Shown one piece after another: positions 25,706-32,400 of a stretch of 34,112 nucleotides of DNA. The DNA is taken from assembly GCA_947643245.1 (NCBI GenBank), contig CANRVI010000005.1, positions 1-34,112 of the forward strand. The letters run 5' to 3'. Numbering within the stretch: the stretch's first letter is position 1; the number at the start of each line of letters is the position of its first letter. Below the pieces are notes generated by a model, which saw only the letters and a list, made by a program, of their open reading frames with translations, did not search any database and was not told where the DNA came from. A program made the translations under genes and the position numbers. Source of the stretch: an uncultured Clostridia bacterium (GTDB lineage: Bacteria; Bacillota; Clostridia; Oscillospirales; CAG-272).

Positions 25706-25972
25706 ATGGTTTTTGAAAATGTGACAATGGGAAATCCACAGGGGCTACACCTTCGTCCGGCCATGACCTTTGCAAACCGCATGTCCCGCTATGATTCCCA
25801 TATCCGATTAGAGGTGGGCGAGCGTGTGGCGGACGGAAAAAGCTTAGTAAGCCTTATATCGGCTGGTATCGGCGGCGAGTCTCAGGTGAAGATTATTTGC
25901 GACGGACCGGATGAGGAAGAAATGCTTTGCCGCGCTGCTGCCTTGCTCCAGGGCAAATCTGGGGAACTGTAA
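25706..25972 (+). CDS. HPr-family phosphocarrier protein
   Basis: An 88-residue HPr. His15 in NPQGLHLRPA is the PEP-dependent phosphorylation site, and Ser46 in ADGKSLVSL is the site used by HPr kinase in Gram-positives; both are present at their canonical positions. The AGIGGES segment matches the usual SLGV..G region. The ATG at 25706 has AAGGAAG about 6 nt upstream; the frame opens earlier (25625) but the added residues are not HPr-like. It follows the degenerate PTS gene and probably shares its transcript. Whether it is the cell's general HPr or a dedicated one cannot be told here. Confidence 0.92.
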   Translation: MVFENVTMGNPQGLHLRPAMTFANRMSRYDSHIRLEVGERVADGKSLVSLISAGIGGESQVKIICDGPDEEEMLCRAAALLQGKSGEL

Positions 25973-25980
25973 GGGATGCA

Positions 25981-26086
25981 CGATGGGAGCACTGGGGTGC
26001 GCATGCGTGTCGATAGGCAGAAAACGGTGTCGAACCCGGCTGTCGATAAAAACTTTGGGAAACCCTATTGACATATGCTCCCATCG
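25981..26086. repeat. 11-bp perfect inverted repeat flanking 84 bp, ending in the tRNA promoter
   Basis: CGATGGGAGCA (25981-25991) and its exact reverse complement TGCTCCCATCG (26076-26086). The right arm lies inside the spacer of the tRNA promoter, and the left arm is 8 bp after the HPr stop. A short direct repeat TGTCGATA also occurs inside (26008-26015 region and 26041-26048). The role is unknown. Confidence 0.5.
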
Positions 26087-26096
26087 GTGATATAAT
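26068..26096 (+). promoter_or_regulatory. Consensus promoter for the tRNA-Leu/tRNA-fMet pair
   Basis: TTGACA (26068-26073), 17-bp spacer, TATAAT (26091-26096): a full consensus match, as usual for stable RNA genes. About 90 bp of leader precede tRNA-Leu; I see nothing else recognisable in it. Confidence 0.88.
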
Positions 26097-26189
26097 AATG
26101 AAGTCCAAAACGAGGAGGCTTCTGTCGGGCGTCCTTTCAGAACTGCAACGGTCCTGTAGTGTGCAGCGGGCCAATGCGTATACCGGCGT

Positions 26190-26278
26190 GCCGGAATGGC
26201 GGAATAGGTAGACGCCTTGGACTTAAAATCCAATGCGACGAAAGTCGCGTACCGGTTCGATTCCGGTTTCCGGCACCA
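26190..26278 (+). tRNA. tRNA-Leu (anticodon TAA)
   Basis: Acceptor GCCGGAA pairs with TTCCGGC, then A and an encoded CCA. The anticodon arm is TTGGA-CTTAAAA-TCCAA with anticodon TAA. The long variable arm GCGAC-GAAA-GTCGC is typical of class II tRNA-Leu, and the T arm is ACCGG-TTCGATT-CCGGT. All stems pair fully. Confidence 0.96.
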
Positions 26279-26311
26279 GCGGCAGGATCAATAGGCAATT
26301 TATTTCTATAT

Positions 26312-26389
<78 letters not shown>

Positions 26390-26395
26390 AATGGA

Positions 26396-26429
26396 CCCTT
26401 GAAAACATTGAGTTTTCAAGGGTTTTTGC
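26396..26429 (+). terminator. Terminator after the tRNA pair
   Basis: Perfect 11-bp stem CCCTTGAAAAC / GTTTTCAAGGG (26396-26406, 26412-26422), loop ATTGA, followed by TTTTTGC and a T7 run. It lies 6 bp after the encoded CCA. Confidence 0.92.
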
Positions 26430-26518
26430 TTTTTTTGAGAACAGTCTGAAATACCGTCTTTGACCGCTATGGATGGTTTTTACTTATATATACTCTATAC
26501 CCGATATATTCATTATAT

Positions 26519-26556
26519 AAAGCCTTGGTTGAACTTAGCCACGGCTTTCTTTTTTT
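26519..26556 (+). terminator. Second terminator-like hairpin at the island edge
   Basis: Arms AAAGCCTTGG (26519-26528) and CCACGGCTTT (26539-26548) pair with one mismatch, followed by CTTTTTTTG. It overlaps the stop codon of the integrase remnant. The 26430-26518 stretch before it is AT-rich and holds nothing that I can name. Confidence 0.55.
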
Positions 26557-26752
26557 GTATCGTCCAATGAATGCCCATACATATTTTCTGTAGTGGATTT
26601 TTGCGCGTGTCCCAGTATTTCTGATAAAGTTGCAATATCGAATGCTAATTCATATGCTCTTGTGGCAAAATGTCTCAGTGTATGAAGGTTCTGTAATCAA
26701 CATTGGCACGCCTTAAAACATCCTGATACAAATCGTTATAGGCTTTCCGCCC
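26535..26752 (-). pseudogene. Tyrosine recombinase (integrase) C-terminal remnant, frameshifted
   Basis: Minus-strand codons from about 26683 down to the TAA at 26535-26537 read HTLRHFATRAYELAFDIATL, then SEILGHAQKSTTENMYGHS and a short tail. This contains the HxLRH box, the GH box and the catalytic Tyr of tyrosine recombinases. Upstream, another frame reads AYNDLYQDVLRRANVDYRTF, the segment that normally joins directly to HTLRH; the two are separated by a single-base deletion near 26684. The catalytic domain's first Arg box and the whole N-terminus are absent: a stop lies at 26753-26755. It sits 146 bp beyond the tRNA-fMet 3' end, the classic place for an integrase next to its tRNA attachment site. 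Confidence 0.8.
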
Positions 26753-26854
26753 TTAACTTTTTCACTTTACATTACCTTTGACAGTCTTTTTTCACCGAAT
26801 AGTCCTTTTGATTCAACGATGAATGCTGCTATATTGAATTTAGGCTTACATTTA
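26753..26854. other. Short relic region between integrase remnant and LRR promoter
   Basis: On the minus strand a 26-codon stretch reads KPKFNIAAFIVESKG and ends SKVM followed by a stop. It looks like former coding sequence, but I cannot assign it to a family. Nothing else is recognisable. Confidence 0.3.
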
Positions 26855-26883
26855 TTTATACTACAGTGGGTGTTGTATATAAT
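26855..26883 (+). promoter_or_regulatory. Promoter for the LRR protein gene
   Basis: TTTATA (26855-26860), 17-bp spacer, TATAAT (26878-26883), 42 bp before the ATG, with AAAAGGAG as ribosome site. Confidence 0.6.
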
Positions 26884-26925
26884 TTGTTTATTATAAATTG
26901 AACCTGTTATTGAAAAGGAGAACAT

Positions 26926-28113
26926 ATGAAAAGAACATCAAAAAAGATTCTCTCCTGTTTTTGTTCGCTTGTACTGCTCATGCAAATAATTTCTATCAAT
27001 TTGGCAGCCTTGAACGAACCGGGTATATTTTTGGATCAAACACTTGAAAACGGGATCAGGTACAATTGGGAGTTGGATGAAAATGGTAAGAAAAGCAGTA
27101 TTATCATTAAAGGTGTTGAAAACGGCTCCGAAGCTGCATTGGCGGAGCATATCGTCATTCCTGATGAAATAAGCGGACTTCCTGTAGTCGCAATATATGG
27201 GCAGGCGGTTTCGCACTGTGATATGACTTCTGTTACTATTCCAGATAGTGTAAGATACATATATCCGGAAGCTTTTTATCAATGTTCTTCACTTACTTCT
27301 GTTATTTTTTCAGGAGGGGCGGAAAATTTACATATTATCGGTGAAAGAGCATTTAAAGAGTGTATCAACCTCGGCGATATCAATATTCCCGACAGCGTTG
27401 AATGGATTGGGCCAAATGCGTTTGAAAACTGTGAGAAGCTTACTACCGTAAAGCTTTCAAAAAATTTGACGGAAATCAAAGCCGCTACTTTTCAAGGGTG
27501 CGCCAGTCTGTCATCCGTAGCAATTCCCGAAGGGGTAACTGCAATAGGTGATGGTGCATTCGCCTGGTGTTCTTCTCTTAAAACAATAACGATTCCCGAC
27601 AGTGTTAAAATTGTTGAAGGTAATGCATATGCGAATTGTAAAGACCTTACATCGGTAAAAATCCCGGGCAGTGTAGAGATATGGGGAAATAAAATTTTTT
27701 CAAATTGCAGCAGTCTCAACACGGTAAAAATTGCAGAGGGGGTTACTTCCATTGCACCAAAAATGTTTGAAGACTGCTTCGCACTTACAGGCATTGAGTT
27801 GCCTGAAAGCGTTACAGAAATTTGTGATAGTGCATTTCTCAACACCGGGCTTACAGAACTTCCTGTATCCAACAGTGTCAAAACCGTTGGTAATAACGCA
27901 TTTTCAGGCTGCAACGGACTTTCGTCCGTAATTATTCCGGGAAGCATTACTGCAATTGCAGACAGTGCATTTTCAAAATGCACTGGCCTTACATCTGTGA
28001 CGATTTCGGATGGTATTAAGACAATCGGCAAAGAAGCATTTTCATACTGCGGCAATCTTGTATCGGTAATATTGCCGTCCATGTCTGTGACTGCAACCAC
28101 GCTGCCCCGGTAG
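26926..28113 (+). CDS. Secreted BspA-type leucine-rich repeat protein, 3' end replaced
   Basis: A 395-residue protein with an N-terminal signal peptide (basic MKRTSKK, hydrophobic core to about 28). From about 75 it has some twelve BspA/LRR_5-type repeats of about 23 residues (pattern C.sL.sVtIPdsV..IG..AF..C). The native sequence ends at residue 378: from nt 28060 the frame enters a 504-bp antisense copy of Rhs sequence and adds the foreign tail VSVILPSMSVTATTLPR before stopping. The C-terminal repeats and any wall anchor are therefore missing. The first tail residues still fit the LRR pattern because of shared sequence at the junction. AT-rich codon use differs from the genes left of the tRNAs. 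Probably a truncated surface protein; secretion may still occur. Confidence 0.8.
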   Translation: MKRTSKKILSCFCSLVLLMQIISINLAALNEPGIFLDQTLENGIRYNWELDENGKKSSIIIKGVENGSEAALAEHIVIPDEISGLPVVAIYGQAVSHCDMTSVTIPDSVRYIYPEAFYQCSSLTSVIFSGGAENLHIIGERAFKECINLGDINIPDSVEWIGPNAFENCEKLTTVKLSKNLTEIKAATFQGCASLSSVAIPEGVTAIGDGAFAWCSSLKTITIPDSVKIVEGNAYANCKDLTSVKIPGSVEIWGNKIFSNCSSLNTVKIAEGVTSIAPKMFEDCFALTGIELPESVTEICDSAFLNTGLTELPVSNSVKTVGNNAFSGCNGLSSVIIPGSITAIADSAFSKCTGLTSVTISDGIKTIGKEAFSYCGNLVSVILPSMSVTATTLPR

Positions 28114-28563
28114 TCGTAGTGGTAGAACCGGTACTCCCCGCCGCACACCGACCATAGGAGCCCGTCGGCGCCGTATCCGTAGGTGGTGTCCTGTTCCAGA
28201 TGGTCACTGGTCCACAGCAGCCGGTGCCTGCCTCCCGAACAGTCGTATGCATACTTCATGTTGGTGTGATAGTAGTACATGTTGATCCGGTTGCCGTCCG
28301 CATCGTACCAGTACTCGTTCCAGTCTCCGTCAATCTGCTTGATCCGGTCTTTTTTGTCGTAGTCCACAGATACGCTTTTTCCCTCGTGCATGTGGCTGGA
28401 TATATTTCCTTTTACAGATGTCCAGTACTTCTGTCCGTTCCACTCTGCCAGACGGTTGTCGTCCTCATAAACAAACGTATCGGTGTTACCGCCGCTTTGG
28501 GCCTCTAAAATATTGCCGGCAGCGTCATAGGTGAAGGTTTCCACGTTGTTCACCGCATTTGTA
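28060..28563 (-). pseudogene. Orphan Rhs/YD-repeat fragment (504-bp duplicate of 30481-30984)
   Basis: Minus-strand reading gives TNAVNNVETFTYDAAGNILE to the DMDGNITDT segment, the same as in the full Rhs gene, at a constant offset of 2421 bp and without indels; translated pieces in several frames are identical between the copies. It carries no RHS core motif and no toxin tip. It joins LRR sequence at its 3' side and lies 6 bp from the hairpin at 28570-28612 at its 5' side. An in-frame ATG at 28571 has no ribosome site. The minus frame continues open through the antisense of the LRR gene to 27492, which I do not regard as a real gene. Confidence 0.88.
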
Positions 28564-28569
28564 TAAAAC

Positions 28570-28612
28570 ATGGGCAGCTTTACGTTTTGAAAAACTTTGT
28601 AAAGCTGCCCAT
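28570..28612 (-). terminator. Hairpin downstream of the putative immunity gene
   Basis: Perfect 14-bp arms ATGGGCAGCTTTAC (28570-28583) and GTAAAGCTGCCCAT (28599-28612) with a 15-nt loop. On the minus strand it follows the stop of the membrane-protein gene by about 31 bp; the T-run after it is short (GTTTTATAC), so it may be a weak terminator or mark a recombination edge. Confidence 0.55.
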
Positions 28613-28643
28613 CTTATTTACTTTTGCGCTTTTGAGGTTGTTT

Positions 28644-29435
28644 TTACTTAAGAATGCCTTTGTCAACCAGTACTCCAAGGATTGTTACAATGGTAAGTAG
28701 GGCTAGGAATATAATCAAAATTTTGATCGCTAGTCTTTTTTTCGCTGACATTTTCTTTCGAATAACAGGAAGCGATTCTCCGGGAATAGAATATTTTTTG
28801 ACAAAATAAGCTACTAAAAAATGTGGTATTCCAAGCGCGGCTAACACTGATACAATATAGCATAATATAAAAGCTACATTTATTGCTACCTCTTGCGTCA
28901 TCCATTTAGACGCAAATTTCATTAAAGAGATTCCAGAAACTGCTCCGATTGAAGAGGCAATAGCCAGGCCTGCTCCCTTTTTTTGTCCCTCCTTTGCTTC
29001 GCTATATGCTCCTTTTTTGATATTATAAATTTTGAAAGTGAAAATAAGAAATACAGCTAAAATCCATGCCAGCCCTATAATAACGGAATATGTAAATTTC
29101 ACTTCTCTGTTTAACAAGTCTGATGTCTCAATTAGCAAATACGGTATCATTAAAAAAAACAAAGACATAAATAAAGATGAACTTGCAGAAAGCAAAAATC
29201 TTTGATAATAGGAAATAGATGCCAATTTTCGTTCCAATACATTTACCGCTGTTATATAAAATATTTCTGCTACTATAAACACAGACATAACAATAAATTT
29301 GTGTGTCACTATCCCTGCTATTAGTGGAACAAGTCCTATAAAGATATAGACTCCTGCTAATGATTTAATACTGGATAAAGGTAGATATGCCTCAGAATAT
29401 TTTTTTACATAACCTTTTATACTATCTAATTCCAT
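28644..29435 (-). CDS. Polytopic membrane protein, putative immunity protein of the Rhs toxin
   Basis: A 263-residue protein of no family that I recognise. The hydropathy by eye gives about seven membrane segments (near 26-43, 46-66, 80-103, 112-133, 150-172, 183-212, 235-257), separated by Lys-rich loops. It starts 24 bp downstream of the Rhs stop in the same direction, with the ribosome-site-like AGGAG in between, and is followed by a hairpin. Position directly after a polymorphic toxin tip and the all-membrane character are what is expected of immunity to a membrane-acting toxin; that role is inference, not homology. AT-rich composition resembles the tip-encoding region rather than the Rhs core. 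Confidence 0.7.
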   Translation of the reverse strand: MELDSIKGYVKKYSEAYLPLSSIKSLAGVYIFIGLVPLIAGIVTHKFIVMSVFIVAEIFYITAVNVLERKLASISYYQRFLLSASSSLFMSLFFLMIPYLLIETSDLLNREVKFTYSVIIGLAWILAVFLIFTFKIYNIKKGAYSEAKEGQKKGAGLAIASSIGAVSGISLMKFASKWMTQEVAINVAFILCYIVSVLAALGIPHFLVAYFVKKYSIPGESLPVIRKKMSAKKRLAIKILIIFLALLTIVTILGVLVDKGILK

Positions 29436-29459
29436 TTAATTTAACTCCTGTAATTTTCA

Positions 29460-32400
29460 TTACCAAATTGCATCCCATTTATCGCTAAACCAACTACCAA
29501 CATCAGAAGCGGTATTGCCAATCCAAGAACCAAAGTCACTGGCTGTATCGCCAATCCAACATCCCATATCAACAGCTCTGTCTCCAACCCAGGCAAGACC
29601 TTCCTTGCCCCATTCAACAACTGATTTTCCGTTAAAAGTTAATACATCTGTTACAATGTATATAGTTCCACCAACGACTAAGCCGCCTGCTGCACCGATA
29701 GCATTTCCGGGACCTGGAAGTGCAGAGCCTATAGCTGCCCCCGCGGCAGCAGAAGCCCATATCGTTCCAACTCCAACCCCGGTGTCAACGACAGCGTCTG
29801 TAACAATCTTTTGTGTACGGGTGCCATCCTGGATATTGTCATATATCCCCAGCCCGACGTCTAAAGCAACGGTACCATATCCTAAAACGCCACCCCAGTT
29901 TACACTGCCCTTGCTGGTTATTTTTAAAGCTTCTTTGCCTGCTGTAGTCGGCTTAACATAGCTGAAAACATTCGGATAAAGATCAGCATTTTTGAAGGCA
30001 TATCTTGTGCCTTTTATTCCCTGACTGAATGCCGGTTTTGAATGAGCGCCTTTAATGATCGCGTACTGCCCGACCTTATCAATGTTGAATCCGTATTTGG
30101 CATAGTTGTATGTTCGAACACCAATTTCCTTTCCATCAAGTCCCCAGCCAATATAATCTGCCGGTCCCGGATTCAACTCCCAGCCGATTTCAAATCCACT
30201 GTTATTATTTCCCCTGTCAGCAGACAATCCCCAGGGATCCACATAGGAAATCGGGTTACCATTGACATAGGTGAACACGTTGAGGGAGGTGGAGTCGGCG
30301 ATGCTCCCCTCTAGTATATCAGCATTCATGAAGCGTTTCAAGGCCGGATTGTAAAATCTTGTACGCATGTACAAAAGTCCGTTCGGATCTGTGAGCACCC
30401 CGTACTGTCCGTTGTAACCAAAAATCAGCTTGCTGTCACCGGTGCGTTCAATCGTGCTGCCGTATGCGTCATACTTTACGGTATCGGTAATATTGCCGTC
30501 CATGTCTGTGACTGCAACCACGCTGCCCCGGTAGTCGTAGTGGTAGAACCGGTACTCCCCGCCGCACACCGACCATAGGAGCCCGTCGGCGCCGTATCCG
30601 TAGGTGGTGTCCTGTTCCAGATGGTCACTGGTCCACAGCAGCCGGTGCCTGCCTCCCGAACAGTCGTATGCATACTTCATGTTGGTGTGATAGTAGTACA
30701 TGTTGATCCGGTTGCCGTCCGCATCGTACCAGTACTCGTTCCAGTCTCCGTCAATCTGCTTGATCCGGTCTTTTTTGTCGTAGTCCACAGATACGCTTTT
30801 TCCCTCGTGCATGTGGCTGGATATATTTCCTTTTACAGATGTCCAGTACTTCTGTCCGTTCCACTCTGCCAGACGGTTGTCGTCCTCATAAACAAACGTA
30901 TCGGTGTTACCGCCGCTTTGGGCCTCTAAAATATTGCCGGCAGCGTCATAGGTGAAGGTTTCCACGTTGTTCACCGCATTTGTACGCATATCATATTCCG
31001 TGCGCTTGGTAAGTCTGCCAAGCTCGTCGTATTCCATGGCGTACCGCAGATTTTGCGCCACACAGATTTCATCCCGGATTCGGCCGAGGTCATCGTATCC
31101 GTAGGTCCCGGACGTGATAAGTTGTCCGCTTTTGTCCTTGTCTGTGAAGGAGGACAGCCTGCCGCTGGCTTCATAATATTTTTGTGTGACGCTTCCGTTG
31201 GGGCGGGTAATCTTAGTGATTTGATTCTTATTATTGTACTGGTATGTAGTGGTGCAGTTGGTATTTTCCATACCGCTGGAAAGCATGTTGTGGTTTTCGT
31301 CGTATGTATAGACGGCGATTTCCCCATTGGGGTAGGACATTTTTATCAGGTTTCCGCATGCATCGTATTCATATTCCAGCTCATGTCCGTATATATCCGT
31401 ATACTTTGTCACACGGTTCAGGCCGTCGTATTCCCGCTTTACCGTCCCGCTGCTGTTTGTCGCTTCTGTTATGTTGCCGTTTTCATCGTACGTATATTCG
31501 GTCCCTACGCTGCGATCCTCGGTTAATCTGCCGGCTGCGTCGTATGTATATGCGCTGTATATGTTGAGCGGATCCAGTACATAGGCTTTTAGCCCCAGCG
31601 TGTTATAAACGGTTTTTTCTTTACTGTTGGCGAAACGCTCTCTTTCGTGCAGCAGGCCGGCGGAATTATAGGTATATTCCCGCTGGTCGCCGGCTGGCCC
31701 GGTCATAGAGGTACAGTTTCCGGTGCCGTCATAGGTAGCATAGCTTATGCCGCCGGCCTTATCTACTGCGCTGATCATTTGGCCTGCTCCGTTATAGGTA
31801 TAGAAAGAGCTTTGCTGCAGGGCGTCGGTTTGTTGGGTAAGGTTGCCCGACCAGTCGTATACGTTTGTGGTCTTTTCCCCGGCTGCGTTTGTAATTTCGG
31901 TAGCTCTGCCGGCTGCGTCGAATACGGCCTCAAAATCCACATGACCGGACGCGTTTGTGATTTTCACAACATTGCCGAGGGCATCATATTCCCGGGTAAC
32001 AGTATTTCCTTTTGCATCCGTCTGGGCGGTCATTCTGCCAAGAGCGTCGTAGGTATAGGATACCACATGTCCGCCGGGATCCTTTGTCGAAATAAGGCGA
32101 TTCAGGCTATCGTAGGTATTGGTGGTAATTTGGCCGAGGGGATCTGTAACGGTGAGCAGATTGTCCGCCGCATCATAGGTATAAGCGGTGGTATATCCCC
32201 GCGGGTCCGTAACGGTGAGCAGATTGCCAAAGGTGTCATAGATGTTTTGGATAGTGTTTCCAACGGGGTCTGTAACGGAAAGCAGATCTCCGGCGGAGTT
32301 ATATGTATAAACTGTTGTACCCCCTACCGGATTTTCCGTTCCGATTAGTCTGCCATTGGCGTTATAGGTATAGGTCGTATGGTTTTCCTTAAATTTTCCG

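Noticed and set aside
26460-26489. TTGACC followed 18 bp later by TTATAT, a possible promoter between the tRNA terminator and the integrase remnant
   Set aside because: The -10 is poor and nothing in the plus direction follows before the next terminator-like hairpin.
27492-28571. A 359-codon open frame on the minus strand joining the Rhs fragment to the antisense of the LRR gene
   Set aside because: Its second half is the exact antisense of the clear LRR repeats, it has no ribosome site, and the repeated LRR codon pattern explains the lack of stops. Kept only as the predicted product of the repeat recombination.
31647-32348. A 233-codon plus-strand frame opposite the YD repeats
   Set aside because: The repeated GIxxxI pattern is just the complement of YD-repeat codons.
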